A stretch of 64,000 bases of DNA, taken from positions 171,591 through 235,590 of the forward strand of contig NZ_JAEMXM010000008.1 in the NCBI RefSeq assembly GCF_016482785.1, in the 5' to 3' direction. Each line of letters starts with the position of its first letter. Position 1 is the first letter of the stretch. This stretch comes from Paenibacillus alkalitolerans (GTDB lineage: Bacteria; Bacillota; Bacilli; Paenibacillales; YIM-B00363). The position numbers and the translations under genes were made by a program. Below are positions 44,677 through 56,398 of the stretch, piece by piece. The notes below the pieces were generated by a model that had not been told where the DNA came from, ran no database searches, and saw only the letters and a list, made by a program, of their open reading frames with translations.

Positions 44677-44717
44677 AAGCCGGTTTCGGTATGAACCTGC
44701 CGATGCCGGCTTATTTT
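44677..44717 (+). terminator. Terminator behind the lectin fragment
   Basis: AAGCCGG pairs with CCGGCTT across a 22-base loop, followed by ATTTTG. Its placement 8 bp after the fragment's stop fits the original gene's end. Confidence 0.6.
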
Positions 44718-44744
44718 GATGTGTGCAAGAAATGAAAGCTGCAG

Positions 44745-44965
44745 CTGCCGATTTGCAGAGACAAAAGCTGCCTTTAGACAGTGACGGGAGATTGCTTATT
44801 GAATTGCAACGGCAAATATTGCCGCTGAAAGCCGGAGGTAGTACGAATACCAAGGTGCGGCAGATTTGCAGAGGTAAAAGTTACCGTTAGAGACAGACAA
44901 AAGATTACTAAGAGTGGTGCAAAGGCAAATACTGCCGCTGCAGCGGCGCACAGCCGGAGAAGCCG
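44745..44965. repeat. Two imperfect ~105-115-bp direct repeats
   Basis: GCTGCC-GATTTGCAGAG at 44745 recurs as GCGGCA-GATTTGCAGAG near 44863. GGCAAATATTGCCGCTG recurs as GGCAAATACTGCCGCTG, and AGCCGGAG follows in both. The 300 bp between the lectin fragment and the AraC gene hold nothing else I can identify. Confidence 0.6.
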
Positions 44966-44970
44966 GCGAA

Positions 44971-45801
44971 TCAACCCGCGTACAGCCGCCTGAATTGGCT
45001 CGGCGTCATTCCCTCATGCTCCTTAAACAGCTTGATAAAATAGCTTGAGTGCGCGTATCCGACAAGACGGCCGACTTCGATCACGGGGAGAGTCACGTCT
45101 TCGAGCAGCAACTCCTTCGCTTTGCGAAGCCGGTATCTGGTTATATATTCGAACGGCCGCATGCCGAAGCTTCGCCGGAACAGCGAGCAAGCGTATTGGG
45201 GAGTGACCCGGATGGAACCGGCGAGTTCGTCCAACGTCAGATCCTCGGCGTATTTCTGCTCGATGAGCCGCAGCATCGGCGTAAGATTTTGCAGGTGCTG
45301 CTTGCGTGAGGAACCGGATTTCAAGGATGCGTTCTTCGCAAGATCGAGCAGCATGCGATAAAGAAGGGAGGATCCCTCGTAACCGCGAAACGGATCGTCA
45401 CCCTTCAGCACTCGCGCCGCTTCCTGCATCGTTGACAGCAGCTCTTCGGCATTGGCGACGGAATAAACACCGGAATCGTTCAATTGGAACCGTTCCAGCA
45501 ATTCCGGCACCACCCATCCGTGAAACGTCACCCATCTGACGGTCCATGGCTCCTGTACGGCATAATAACTGTGAGGCAAGCGAGGTAGCAAAATCATCCC
45601 TTGTCCTTCGGAAACCTCAGCCGTTACGCCTCCCAATTCCAGTCTGCCTTGCCCGCTCAAACAAAGAAGCCATTGGTAGGAAGGGAATCCGTCCGCCCGT
45701 TGGATTTTGTCCTGGTTGCGCCAACCTCCGGCGCTGGTAAGGTACAGAGGCAAGCGCAGCTCCATATCGGTCAACACGGGGAATATGTTTTCATCGACCA
45801 C
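44971..45801 (-). CDS. AraC-family transcriptional regulator
   Basis: A 276-residue regulator. The N-terminal cupin-type domain (GQGRLELGGVTAEVSEGQGMILLP) probably senses a sugar. The C-terminal double helix-turn-helix runs from LDELAGSIRVTPQYACSLFRRSFG to VGYAHSSYFIKLFKEHEGMTPSQFRR. GTG at 45801 has CAGGAG at 9 bases. No transport or sugar gene is adjacent now, but the lectin fragment next door suggests a former carbohydrate locus. Confidence 0.88.
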   Translation of the reverse strand: MVDENIFPVLTDMELRLPLYLTSAGGWRNQDKIQRADGFPSYQWLLCLSGQGRLELGGVTAEVSEGQGMILLPRLPHSYYAVQEPWTVRWVTFHGWVVPELLERFQLNDSGVYSVANAEELLSTMQEAARVLKGDDPFRGYEGSSLLYRMLLDLAKNASLKSGSSRKQHLQNLTPMLRLIEQKYAEDLTLDELAGSIRVTPQYACSLFRRSFGMRPFEYITRYRLRKAKELLLEDVTLPVIEVGRLVGYAHSSYFIKLFKEHEGMTPSQFRRLYAG

Positions 45802-45961
45802 GGCATGTACTCCTGAGCTTTTTTTTCATATTGTTATATTACCAGGAAAATTAATAGGTGAATACAAGCGGAATATAAAAATAATAGAGTCATATTGTCA
45901 TACGGTTGCGATTGCCGCCCGTTGTTGCAAAAGGGAAGATCGTTGGAGTACACTGGAATTC

Positions 45962-46378
45962 ATGAATGAGTCCAAACGCCAAGTGCAAATCCGCCTTCAT
46001 ACGGCCCATGACGGAGAGCGCCATACGGTAAAAGCGCAGGGGCATGTGTATTTAAAAGGCCGGCATATATACATCCGCTTCGAGGAACCGGGAACTGAGA
46101 GAAACCGCGTTGCGACGACGATTAAAATCGCCGGCGGGGAAGTGACCGTGTTCCGGCAAGGAGGGGTCAGGTCGGAGCAGCGTTTCGCGCCCGGCAAAAC
46201 AACGGCGGGTTATTTTGAAAACACTCAAGGCTCGTTTCGATTGGAGACGACGACGAAGAAGCTCGACATCGGCTTGACGGAAGGCATCGGATTCGTCGAA
46301 TGGTCGTATTCGCTCCTCGTTGCAGGGGTTGACGCGGGACATTTCCGCTTAAGATTGGAAGTTCGGGAGGATGAATGA
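45962..46378 (+). CDS. ywiB: YwiB family (DUF1934) protein
   Basis: A 138-residue DUF1934 protein, predicted calycin-like beta-barrel, with the conserved VKAQGHVYLKGRHIYIRFEE and ETTTKKLDIGLTEGIGFVEWSYSLLVAG. Function is unknown. As in B. subtilis it immediately precedes argS. ATG 45962 is the first plausible start; the ribosome site is weak. Confidence 0.85.
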   Translation: MNESKRQVQIRLHTAHDGERHTVKAQGHVYLKGRHIYIRFEEPGTERNRVATTIKIAGGEVTVFRQGGVRSEQRFAPGKTTAGYFENTQGSFRLETTTKKLDIGLTEGIGFVEWSYSLLVAGVDAGHFRLRLEVREDE

Positions 46379-46383
46379 GGTAA

Positions 46384-48057
46384 ATGAGCGCATTGGAGCA
46401 GCAGAAGGAAAAAGTGAAAGCGGCGTTCGCGGAGGCCGTTCGCAAGACCGGCTTGCTTCCCGCCGGAGAGCACGCCGATATCGCGCTTGAGGTGCCGAAA
46501 GAGAAGACGCACGGAGACCTGGCGACGAATATTGCCATGCAATTGACCAGGGTTGCCAAGAAACCGCCGCGGGCGATCGCCGAAGCTTTAACGGCGGAAC
46601 TGGACCTGGCTTCGGCCGGCATCGAGAGAGCCGAAATTGCGGGTCCGGGCTTTATCAATTTGTTCTTGGACAAGTCGTTCTTGAGGGACATTGTGCGGGA
46701 AGCGATCAACCAAGGAGAACGGTACGGCAGAACGAATGCCGGAGCGGGAAAGCGCGTTCAGGTCGAGTTTGTAAGCGCGAACCCTACCGGCAGCCTGCAT
46801 CTCGGTCATGCGCGGGGAGCCGCTGTAGGCGATGCGCTTTGCAACGTGCTCGATTTTGCGGGATACGAGGTTCAGCGGGAATATTACATTAACGACGCAG
46901 GCAACCAGATCGCGAATCTGGCGAAGTCGATCGAAGCCCGCTACCGGCAAGCGCTCGGCAAGGAAGCGGACATGCCGGAAGACGGATATTTCGGCGAGGA
47001 TATCGTACAATTCGGACGCGTTTTGGCGGAGGAGAAGGGCGGTTCTCTGCTTTCTTTACCGGATGAAGAGCGTTTCTCTTTCTTCAGAGCATACGGTTTG
47101 GAACGCGAACTGGACAAAATCAAGCGCGATTTGGAGCGCTTCCGGGTTCGCTTCGACAATTGGTACAGCGAGACTTCTCTTTACGAGAGCGGAAAGATCG
47201 ACGAAGCGCTCGCACAGCTTCGCAAGAACGGGCACGTATACGAACAGGAAGGAGCATTATGGCTGCGGACGACGCCGATGGGAGACGACAAAGACCGTGT
47301 GCTTATTAAGAACGACGGCTCCTATACGTATTTGCTTCCGGACCTTGCTTACCATCTGGACAAGTACCGCCGCGGATTCGACCGGATGATCAATATTTGG
47401 GGGGCCGACCACCACGGATATGTGCCGAGAATGAAAGCGGCAATGGAAGCGTTAGGAGAAGATCCGGGCAAACTTACCGTCCTTATTTCCCAGATGGTCA
47501 GTCTCTACCAAGGCGGAGAGAAAGTGAAGATGTCCAAACGTACCGGCAAAGCGGTAACGATGGAGGACCTAATGGACGAAGTGGGCGTCGATGCGACGAG
47601 GTACTTCTTCACGATGAGAAGCACGGACTCGCATCTCGATTTCGACATGGATCTCGCCGTGTCCCAGTCTAATGAAAATCCGGTTTATTACGTGCAATAC
47701 GCGCATGCGCGGATTTGCAGCATATTCCGGCAAGCGGCGGAGAACGGAGTATCCGTACCCGCCGGCGCCGATGCCGATCTTTCCCCTCTATCTTCCGAGG
47801 CGACATACGACCTGCTTCGCAAGATGGGCGAATTTTCAGAAGAGGTGGCCGATGCGGCGCTGGCGCTGGCGCCGCATAAGATCGTTCGCTATGCGTACGA
47901 GTTGGCTTCCGAATTTCACAGTTATTATAAAGCGGAAAGAATCCTTACGGATAACCCGAAGGAATCTCAAGCGAAATTATCTCTATTGCTCGCTCTTCGC
48001 CACACGTTCGCCAATGCCCTGCGTTTGATCGGAGTTTCGGCTCCGGAGAGAATGTAG
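46384..48057 (+). CDS. argS: Arginyl-tRNA synthetase
   Basis: A 557-residue class I synthetase that charges tRNA-Arg. The N-terminal additional domain is present (GPGFINLFL); HIGH is HLGH at 139-142; KMSKRTG is intact; the DALR anticodon-binding domain ends the protein ([23 protein letters not shown] segment). It starts 5 bp after ywiB and ends exactly where the convergent subtilase gene ends. Confidence 0.96.
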   Translation: MSALEQQKEKVKAAFAEAVRKTGLLPAGEHADIALEVPKEKTHGDLATNIAMQLTRVAKKPPRAIAEALTAELDLASAGIERAEIAGPGFINLFLDKSFLRDIVREAINQGERYGRTNAGAGKRVQVEFVSANPTGSLHLGHARGAAVGDALCNVLDFAGYEVQREYYINDAGNQIANLAKSIEARYRQALGKEADMPEDGYFGEDIVQFGRVLAEEKGGSLLSLPDEERFSFFRAYGLERELDKIKRDLERFRVRFDNWYSETSLYESGKIDEALAQLRKNGHVYEQEGALWLRTTPMGDDKDRVLIKNDGSYTYLLPDLAYHLDKYRRGFDRMINIWGADHHGYVPRMKAAMEALGEDPGKLTVLISQMVSLYQGGEKVKMSKRTGKAVTMEDLMDEVGVDATRYFFTMRSTDSHLDFDMDLAVSQSNENPVYYVQYAHARICSIFRQAAENGVSVPAGADADLSPLSSEATYDLLRKMGEFSEEVADAALALAPHKIVRYAYELASEFHSYYKAERILTDNPKESQAKLSLLLALRHTFANALRLIGVSAPERM

Positions 48058-49209
48058 TTAGCTTCGGAGGCGGCGGAATGCTTTGATCGCATCGATGCGG
48101 CCCGGCAACCGGGCCTTCTTTGTTTCGTCCGAGAACGGCACTTGAGCCAAGGAAACAATCTGTTTGAGCTGCTGAGGAGTCAGTCGCGGATTGGCTGACA
48201 ACAGGAGAGCGACGATACCGGTTACGTGAGAGGTGGCCATCGATGTCCCGCTCATTTCGTGATACCTGCGGTTCGGCCATGTGGAAAGCACGCGTTCGCC
48301 CGGGGCGTATACGTCGATGCGCTTGCCCCGGTTGCTGAAGTGAGCCACTTTGCCCTTCGAATCGATCGCTCCGACGCTGATCGTTTGCGCAAAGCGCGCC
48401 GGGTAGTCGACGTACCCGCGTTTACCGTCGTTTCCCGAGGAAGCGACGATGACGACCCCCGAACGCGTTGCGTTACGGACGGCTTCAAGCATCGCTTCGC
48501 TGCGCTTGCGCATCCCGAAGCTCATGTTGATGATGTCTACGCCGTTTTGGACGCACCAGTCGATGCCGTGAATAATGTCGGAGACGAATGCGGAACCGTT
48601 GTGATCGAACGCTTTCACAGGATATATGGTTGCCCGGGGCGCAATCCCCGACATGCCCCAACGGCCGGTAGCCGCGATCGTTCCGGCGATATGGGTGCCG
48701 TGCCCGTTGTCGTCATGCGGAAGCGTTCGCGGGTTTACCAGATTGATCCCGCGGGAGAGTATCGATTGTAAATCCGGGTGTTGATAATCGACGCCGGTGT
48801 CGATCACTCCGATTTTGACCTTAGCCCCCGATGCGCGGTTCCAGACGGAGGGGACCCGCAGCAAACGGATTCCGCTAGGCACGAATGGCGTTCTAAAGCG
48901 CGCTCCGGCAACCGGCGAGGGCTGCGAGAATGCATGAACCGAAATTTTAACGTCTTCTTCAACCGAAACGATGCCTGCAAATTTGCGAAGCAGCTGCGGG
49001 CAAGGCGGCACGGGGCAAACGAAGGCTGAAATAATCGGCAACGGCTGCACTGCGCTTAAACGTTTGTAAATCCCTTTGCTGCGCTGAATCGTTTTTTTCA
49101 ACAGACGGAATTGGGACGGGTCGCTCAAGCGGATGATATGCCGCTTTGTGGACGCTTCGGAGCGCGAAAGCAATTGGTTAAGCATTTGTACGAATGCTAA
49201 AGCCTCCAT
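48058..49209 (-). CDS. Subtilisin-like serine protease, no signal peptide
   Basis: A 383-residue S8 peptidase. Catalytic triad: Asp137 in GVIDTGVD, His170 in GHGTHIAGT, Ser323 in GTSMATSH; oxyanion Asn is in ASSGN (260). Residues 1-110 are a propeptide-like inhibitor_I9 region. No Sec signal was found, so an intracellular or non-classically exported role is inferred. ATG 49209 has GGGGGG upstream. Its stop codon directly abuts the argS stop (no base between), so the two genes share no terminator. Confidence 0.88.
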   Translation of the reverse strand: MEALAFVQMLNQLLSRSEASTKRHIIRLSDPSQFRLLKKTIQRSKGIYKRLSAVQPLPIISAFVCPVPPCPQLLRKFAGIVSVEEDVKISVHAFSQPSPVAGARFRTPFVPSGIRLLRVPSVWNRASGAKVKIGVIDTGVDYQHPDLQSILSRGINLVNPRTLPHDDNGHGTHIAGTIAATGRWGMSGIAPRATIYPVKAFDHNGSAFVSDIIHGIDWCVQNGVDIINMSFGMRKRSEAMLEAVRNATRSGVVIVASSGNDGKRGYVDYPARFAQTISVGAIDSKGKVAHFSNRGKRIDVYAPGERVLSTWPNRRYHEMSGTSMATSHVTGIVALLLSANPRLTPQQLKQIVSLAQVPFSDETKKARLPGRIDAIKAFRRLRS

Positions 49210-49591
49210 AGACAAACCCCCCGTGTGGAAGGATGGTTGTAGCAAGGTCGGACATTGGAACATTGTATGAGTTCGGGACGGGGTCGTGCTTGAGCATCCG
49301 CCGTTTTCTAAATAAATGGGCTGTTGAACGTAGCGTTATTGAGTTTATCTCATAATATGGAAGGGAGAGCGGAATACGCTCGTTGACTTACGGGTGGCGA
49401 ACAGGGGGTTTGCCACTAGCGGATACAGTCTCGACGGAGGGCTTGCCCTCCGTCCCTTTCTTTTTGGAAGGCGGTTGCGCCCAGTTGCATTTTTCTAGAA
49501 AATAGGTTTTACTAAGATGGGAAAATGGAAAGGGTAACAGTATACATATTTCCTTGTATGAGCTGTGAGTAAAAGGAAAGGTTGTGCTGAC
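49210..49591 (+). other. Intergenic region holding an unassigned terminator-like hairpin
   Basis: No gene is seen in this 380 bp. GACGGAGGGC-TT-GCCCTCCGTC at 49433-49454 is a perfect stem followed by CCTTTCTTTTT, an intrinsic terminator on the plus strand. No plus-strand gene precedes it, so it may end a small RNA or form part of the rpoE leader. A TATACA near 49544 may be the rpoE -10. Confidence 0.55.
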
Positions 49592-50185
49592 GTGAGCGAG
49601 CAATATACATTGAAGGTAAGCCCCGACCAAGCGCAAGAAATGCCGATGGTCGACTTGGCTTTTGTAATTTTAAAGGCTGCAAATACGCCGTTCTATTATC
49701 GCGATTTGATGAAAGAAATTGCAAAGATCAAAGGCTTGTCCGATGACCAGATGATGGACGTCATTGCGCAAGTATATACGGAAATTAATATCGACGGCCG
49801 TTTCGCCTGCGTCGGGAACAATTTGTGGGGCTTGAAACGTTGGTATCCTGTCGAGAAAGCGGACGAAAGCGGCGTTGGCAACGCGAAGAGACCCCGGATT
49901 ATTAATGATGACGATGACGATGATATCGACGACGATGTCTTCGGCGAAGATGACGACACATATGAGAACGAAAGCGAAGGCGAAGACTTCGATACGATAG
50001 ACGAAGACCGCGACGAGTTTTTCGAAGAAGAGGAAGAAGAGATCGAGGAAGAGATCGTCGACGAAGACGGTGAAGAAGAGGAAGAAGAGCCGGAGGCCGA
50101 GCTGGAAGAGGGCGACGAAGACGCCGACGATGAGGTCGACGATGAGGATGAATTCTACGACGAAGAAGAGGAAGAAGAGAAGTAA
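49592..50185 (+). CDS. rpoE: RNA polymerase delta subunit
   Basis: A 197-residue Gram-positive RNA polymerase subunit. The N-terminal HARE-HTH domain (about 1-90, MVDLAFVILKAANTPFYYRDLMKEI) is followed by a long acidic tail of Asp/Glu (about 105-197), which displaces nucleic acid and helps recycling. GTG at 49592 has AAAGGAAAGG 10 bases upstream. Located before pyrG as in other Bacillales. Confidence 0.95.
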   Translation: MSEQYTLKVSPDQAQEMPMVDLAFVILKAANTPFYYRDLMKEIAKIKGLSDDQMMDVIAQVYTEINIDGRFACVGNNLWGLKRWYPVEKADESGVGNAKRPRIINDDDDDDIDDDVFGEDDDTYENESEGEDFDTIDEDRDEFFEEEEEEIEEEIVDEDGEEEEEEPEAELEEGDEDADDEVDDEDEFYDEEEEEEK

Positions 50186-50218
50186 ATTCTCTTTACGGAT
50201 GAACGTCAAGAAATCCGG

Positions 50219-50258
50219 TTGACACGTCCCGGCGGACGGAGTAAACTATCCTTTGGGC
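50219..50258 (+). promoter_or_regulatory. pyrG promoter with GGGC transcription start
   Basis: TTGACA (50219-50224), 17-bp spacer, TAAACT (50242-50247), then GGGCTTT beginning at 50255, seven bases downstream. A transcript starting GGGC is exactly what reiterative G addition in CTP starvation needs (known for B. subtilis pyrG). Confidence 0.82.
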
Positions 50259-50275
50259 TTTAACAGATACGGTAA

Positions 50276-51943
<1,668 letters not shown>

Positions 51944-52024
51944 AGCCGCTAATGGATACGCCCTTCCCTCGGATTGCCGATGGGAGGGCGTTGAAGAACC
52001 AGCCTCAATCCGCTGCGTAATTCC

Positions 52025-52062
52025 GAACTTTCAGACCTGTTCAATGGCTGAAAGTTCTTTTT
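52025..52062 (+). terminator. Terminator of pyrG
   Basis: GAACTTTCAG pairs with CTGAAAGTTC, then TTTTTCTT. A second hairpin (ACGCCCT/AGGGCGT) lies between pyrG and this one. Confidence 0.88.
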
Positions 52063-52085
52063 CTTATTCTTTTTTTGCTTGTATT

Positions 52086-52116
52086 GGAAGGAATATTCCG
52101 ACATTTCTCGAACTAT
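52086..52116 (+). promoter_or_regulatory. Candidate sigma-H promoter of spo0F
   Basis: AAGGAATA at 52088-52095 resembles the sigma-H -35 (RnAGGAwWW) and CGAACTAT at 52109-52116 the -10 (nnGAATwW, one mismatch), 13 bp apart. spo0F is sigma-H dependent in B. subtilis. Moderate evidence. Confidence 0.45.
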
Positions 52117-52176
52117 AGGGTTGTTATACACTATGTCTGCCCTTTGTCTAGGGTTGAGGCTGGAGGGGAACTTTGC

Positions 52177-52575
52177 TTGGACAAGAATAAGGTGCTGATC
52201 GTCGACGATCAGAATGGGATTCGCGTGTTGTTAACGGAAGTGTTCAGCAGCGAAGGATACCGCACGTTTCAGGCGTCCAACGGGAAGCTTGCGCTCGATA
52301 TCGTAACTAAGGAGTCGCCGGACCTTGTTTTGCTGGACATGAAAATTCCGGGAATGGACGGCTTGGAAATCCTCAAACATATTAAGAAAATCAATCCCGC
52401 GATTAAAGTGATCATGATGACCGCATACGGGGAACTCGACATGATTAAAGAAGCGACGGAATCGGGTGCGCTTATGCACTTCACGAAACCGTTCGATATC
52501 GACGAACTGCGCAACGCCGTCAACTCGGAACTCCGCGGCGGATCTTCTTCCTCCCGTATGGCAGCGGGCTCGTAG
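52177..52575 (+). CDS. spo0F: Sporulation phosphorelay response regulator Spo0F
   Basis: A 132-residue single receiver domain. Acidic pocket Asp10-Asp11, phosphorylation site Asp54 in [13 protein letters not shown], Thr82 and Lys104 all match B. subtilis Spo0F numbering. It passes phosphate from sensor kinases to Spo0B and then Spo0A. TTG at 52177 is used with GGAGGGG 8 bases upstream; the reading frame continues further upstream but without a site. The C-terminus has a few extra Gly/Ser residues. The PAS kinase at 58.8 kb could be one of its donors. Confidence 0.94.
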   Translation: MDKNKVLIVDDQNGIRVLLTEVFSSEGYRTFQASNGKLALDIVTKESPDLVLLDMKIPGMDGLEILKHIKKINPAIKVIMMTAYGELDMIKEATESGALMHFTKPFDIDELRNAVNSELRGGSSSSRMAAGS

Positions 52576-52608
52576 CCGGACAGACTCATACCATTTCGCA
52601 ATTGTTTG

Positions 52609-52617
52609 TGTTATAAT
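52609..52617 (+). promoter_or_regulatory. Extended -10 promoter of fba
   Basis: TGTTATAAT forms an extended -10 (TGnTATAAT); no good -35 is visible, in keeping with such promoters. It lies 65 bp before the fba start. Confidence 0.55.
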
Positions 52618-52681
52618 GTGCTTCGACTAAACGCCAGCGGATATAAACTGCATGGACGTACATAGCATAGGAGGTTAGAGA

Positions 52682-53536
52682 ATGCCGCTTGTTTCAATGA
52701 ACGAATTTTTGCCTAAGGCGAAAGCGAACAAGTTTGCCGTAGGCCAATTTAACATGAACAATCTTGAATTTGCGCAAGCCATCGTGGAAGCGGCGATGGA
52801 AGAGAAATCTCCGTTTATCTTCGGTGTGAGCGAGGGAGCCCTGAAGTATATGGGCATGGAGTTTACCGTTGCTCTGGCGGAAGCGGCCGCCAAGCAATCC
52901 GGATTGCCGATTGCGTTGCATCTGGATCACGGCAGCAGTTTCGAAGTCGCGATGAAATGTATCCGAGGGGGATTCTCGTCCGTAATGTTCGACGGGTCCC
53001 ACTACTCGTTTGAGGAAAACATTCGTTTAACGAAAGAGGTCGTTAAGGCGGCTCGCGCGATGGGCGTCTCTGTAGAAGGGGAACTCGGCACCATCGGCGG
53101 CGTCGAAGACGATATCAGCGTTGATGAGGCGAATGCGAGCTTGGCAAATCCGGATGAAGCGATCCGTTTCTATGAGGAAACAGGCGTCGATTGCGTAGCG
53201 ATCGCTGTCGGCACGGCTCACGGTATGTACAAGGGCGAGCCGAACATCCGCTACGATATTATCGAGAAAGTCGCGAAAGCGATCCCGGTACCGGTCGTTC
53301 TCCACGGCGGTTCAGGCGTGCCTGACGAGTCGATCCGCAAAGCGATTGCAGCGGGCGTGGGCAAGATCAATGTAAACACCGAAAACCAAGTCGCTTGCAC
53401 GGATACGATTCGTCAAGTTTTGAACAAGGACGCGAACGTATACGATCCTCGCAAATACTTGGGTCCGGCGAAGAAGGCCATGGTCGAAGTGGTGCGTTCC
53501 AAGATCCGATTGTTCGGCAGCAGCGATCAGGCTTAA
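52682..53536 (+). CDS. fba: Class II fructose-1,6-bisphosphate aldolase
   Basis: A 284-residue zinc aldolase of glycolysis and gluconeogenesis. Asp82 and His83 in LHLDHGSSFE, zinc ligands in VEGELG, GTAHG and LHGGSG. Ribosome site AGGAGG perfect. It lies between spo0F and murA; the transaldolase gene found here in B. subtilis is absent. Confidence 0.95.
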   Translation: MPLVSMNEFLPKAKANKFAVGQFNMNNLEFAQAIVEAAMEEKSPFIFGVSEGALKYMGMEFTVALAEAAAKQSGLPIALHLDHGSSFEVAMKCIRGGFSSVMFDGSHYSFEENIRLTKEVVKAARAMGVSVEGELGTIGGVEDDISVDEANASLANPDEAIRFYEETGVDCVAIAVGTAHGMYKGEPNIRYDIIEKVAKAIPVPVVLHGGSGVPDESIRKAIAAGVGKINVNTENQVACTDTIRQVLNKDANVYDPRKYLGPAKKAMVEVVRSKIRLFGSSDQA

Positions 53537-53545
53537 CTTGAAACA

Positions 53546-53600
53546 AGGGGAATTCATTCGAGCGGGCATGAAACGAATGGTTTCCCTCTCTCTTTTTTTC
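53546..53600 (+). terminator. Terminator of fba
   Basis: AGGGGAA..CATTCG pairs with CGAATGG..TTCCCT, then CTCTCTTTTTTTC. Confidence 0.85.
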
Positions 53601-53627
53601 TTCATGGGTCAGGGGGAACTGTAACGA

Positions 53628-54887
53628 ATGGCACAAAAGTTAATGATTGCCGGCAACCGGGCGCTTCGGGGCACCATCACCATCAGCGGCGCGAAAAATA
53701 GCGCAGTGGCACTAATACCAGCGGCTCTGTTAGCGGAAACTCCGGTCGTCTTAGACAATCTGCCTGACATCAGCGATGTCAAAATCTATACCGAATTGCT
53801 TGAAGAGCTTGGAGTAGGTGTTCAAAATGTCGACGGCGCAATGACGATCGATCCTTCCCGTCCCGTATGGACTCCGCTGCCGAACGGCAACGTTAAGAAA
53901 TTACGGGCATCTTATTATTTGATGGGAGCTTTATTGGGGCGTTTCGGCAAAGCGGTCATCGGTTTGCCCGGAGGATGCAACTTCGAGCCTCGTCCCATCG
54001 ATCAGCACGTGAAAGGGTTTGAAGCGTTGGGTGCGCGTGTTACGAACGAGCATGGCGCGCTGCATATTTTTGCCAAAGAACTGGTAGGGGCCAAAATTTA
54101 TCTTGACGTAGCGAGCGTCGGAGCAACCATCAACATCATGCTGGCGGCATCTCGGGCCAAAGGCACAACTATGATCGAAAATGCGGCGAAAGAGCCTGAA
54201 ATTATAGACGTTGCAACTATTTTGAACAATATGGGCGCACGGATAAAGGGAGCGGGAACCGATACGATCCGCATCGAAGGCGTCGACAGCATGAAAGGTT
54301 GCCGCCATTCCATCATCCCGGACCGCATTCAAGCCGGTACGTACATGATCGCAGCGGCGGCCACCGCCGGTGACGTACTGGTGGATAACGTCATACCGAA
54401 ACACATGGAGGCGTTGTCGGCCAAACTGCAGGAAATGGGCGCGCATATATACGAGATGGACGAGTCGATTCGAGTTGTCGGTCAGCAGGAATATTCCAAC
54501 ATTGACGTGAAAGCGCTCGTATACCCGGGCTTTGCGACCGATTTGCAGTCGCCGATGACGAGTTTGCTGACGAAAGCCCGCGGGTTGAGCATCCTCAGCG
54601 ACTATGTGTACAACAACCGGTTTAAGCATGTTCCGGAGCTGCAGCGGATGGGAGCGAAAATTCGCGTTGAAGGCCGGTCCGCCATTATTGAAGGCAGCAC
54701 ATTGAACGGAGCGAAGGTTAAGGCTACGGACCTTCGGGCCGGCGCCGCACTATTTATCGCCGGTCTTATGGTGCCGACAGGCGAAGTTACCGAAATCGCC
54801 GGTTACGAATATGTTCAACGCGGCTACGACAATCTTGTGGAAAATTTAACGGCGCTCGGCGCGGAAGTTTGGACGGAACCCGAATAA
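53628..54887 (+). CDS. murA: UDP-N-acetylglucosamine 1-carboxyvinyltransferase (MurAB/MurZ-type)
   Basis: A 419-residue first-committed-step enzyme of peptidoglycan synthesis. Lys23-Asn24 (SGAKN) and the fosfomycin-binding Cys117 in [13 protein letters not shown] are present. Its position before rho is that of the second paralogue (MurAB) in Bacillales; the main murA would lie elsewhere. Confidence 0.95.
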   Translation: MAQKLMIAGNRALRGTITISGAKNSAVALIPAALLAETPVVLDNLPDISDVKIYTELLEELGVGVQNVDGAMTIDPSRPVWTPLPNGNVKKLRASYYLMGALLGRFGKAVIGLPGGCNFEPRPIDQHVKGFEALGARVTNEHGALHIFAKELVGAKIYLDVASVGATINIMLAASRAKGTTMIENAAKEPEIIDVATILNNMGARIKGAGTDTIRIEGVDSMKGCRHSIIPDRIQAGTYMIAAAATAGDVLVDNVIPKHMEALSAKLQEMGAHIYEMDESIRVVGQQEYSNIDVKALVYPGFATDLQSPMTSLLTKARGLSILSDYVYNNRFKHVPELQRMGAKIRVEGRSAIIEGSTLNGAKVKATDLRAGAALFIAGLMVPTGEVTEIAGYEYVQRGYDNLVENLTALGAEVWTEPE

Positions 54888-54979
54888 ATCTATTATTTTT
54901 CGTCAATGACTAGAGTGGAAGTTTTGTCGCGTGTTTAAAAATATGTTTTTTATTCTTAGAAATGTGGTGGTTTATTCAA

Positions 54980-56389
54980 ATGGATCGCAACTTAGCCGAG
55001 TTAGAGTCGCTGAAGTTGACGGAACTATACCAGCTTGCCAAATCGTATCAGATCCCGTACTACGGCCAATTGAAGAAGAAGGAGCTTGTGTTCGCGATAC
55101 TAAGGGCTCAAGCTGAGAAGTCCGGTCTCATGTTTATGCAAGGCGTGTTGGACATTTTGCCCGAAGGCTTCGGCTTCCTGAGACCGATCAATTATTTGCC
55201 GAGCTCGGAAGATATTTACATTTCAGCGTCGCAGATACGCAAATTCGATTTGCGAACGGGAGACCTGGTTTCCGGAAAGTGCAGGCCGCCGAAGGAAAAC
55301 GAGCGTTACTTCGGATTGTTGCATGTAGAAGCGGTTAACGGCGAAGATCCTCAAACCGCATCCGAACGTTTGCACTTCCCCGCACTTACTCCACTTTATC
55401 CGCAGCAGAAAATCGTCTTGGAAAGAACCCCTAACGATTTGTCCACAAGGTTGATGGATTTGCTGACTCCGGTCGGGCTCGGGCAGCGCGGATTGATCGT
55501 CGCCCCGCCGAAAGCCGGGAAAACGCTGTTATTGAAACGAATCGCCAACAGCATTTCAAACAACTATCCGGATATAAAATTGTTTATTCTTCTGATCGAC
55601 GAGCGGCCGGAAGAAGTAACGGATATGCAGCGGTCGGTTGACGCGGAAGTGGTGTATTCCACTTTCGACGAGCTGCCTGAAAATCATATCAAAGTAGCGG
55701 AATTGGTGCTGGAACGGGCGCTTCGTTTGGTCGAACACAAGAAGGACGTCGTTATATTGCTGGACAGCATCACCCGCTTGGCGAGGGCTTACAACCTGGT
55801 CATTCCGCCCTCCGGCAGAACGCTTTCCGGCGGTATCGATCCGGCGGCGTTCCACCGGCCGAAGCGGTTCTTCGGAGCTGCCCGCAATGTGGAAGAGGGC
55901 GGAAGCTTGACAATCTTGGCTACCGCGCTCGTAGAAACCGGTTCCCGGATGGACGACGTCATCTACGAAGAATTCAAAGGAACAGGCAACATGGAGCTGC
56001 ATCTGGACCGGAGGCTTGCCGAACGGCGAATTTTTCCGGCCGTCGATATTCGCCGCTCCGGGACGCGCCGCGAAGAAGTGCTGCTTACGAAAGAAGAGCT
56101 GGATAAAGTATGGGCGATCCGCAAGACGATGCAGGATTCGCATGAATATACGGAAGCGTTCTTGAAGAAACTGGGCGATACGAAGACTAACGCGGAATTT
56201 TTGGCCACAATCGAGACGAATCGCGGCCGCGGTACAAGTGCGAGCGCCGGAGCTTCATCGAACGCGCCGGCAGCCCAGAAAGCTCCCGCCAACGTCAGCG
56301 GAGCGGGGGAAAGCGGTGCTGCTGCAGGAAATTCCGCTTCCGGAACGCGGCGGGCTAAGACGCCGGCCAGTGTTCCTCCTCGTGCGTAA
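54980..56389 (+). CDS. rho: Transcription termination factor Rho with C-terminal extension
   Basis: A 469-residue hexameric helicase. N-terminal helical bundle and CSD RNA-binding domain ([21 protein letters not shown]), Walker A APPKAGKT (Lys181), Walker [18 protein letters not shown]-loop and Q-loop. The final about 55 residues (after [13 protein letters not shown]) are a low-complexity Ala/Ser/Gly/Pro tail that B. subtilis Rho (427 residues) lacks. ATG at 54980 has GGTGG upstream; an ATG six codons earlier overlaps it. Confidence 0.94.
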   Translation: MDRNLAELESLKLTELYQLAKSYQIPYYGQLKKKELVFAILRAQAEKSGLMFMQGVLDILPEGFGFLRPINYLPSSEDIYISASQIRKFDLRTGDLVSGKCRPPKENERYFGLLHVEAVNGEDPQTASERLHFPALTPLYPQQKIVLERTPNDLSTRLMDLLTPVGLGQRGLIVAPPKAGKTLLLKRIANSISNNYPDIKLFILLIDERPEEVTDMQRSVDAEVVYSTFDELPENHIKVAELVLERALRLVEHKKDVVILLDSITRLARAYNLVIPPSGRTLSGGIDPAAFHRPKRFFGAARNVEEGGSLTILATALVETGSRMDDVIYEEFKGTGNMELHLDRRLAERRIFPAVDIRRSGTRREEVLLTKEELDKVWAIRKTMQDSHEYTEAFLKKLGDTKTNAEFLATIETNRGRGTSASAGASSNAPAAQKAPANVSGAGESGAAAGNSASGTRRAKTPASVPPRA

Positions 56390-56398
56390 AACTCTCGA

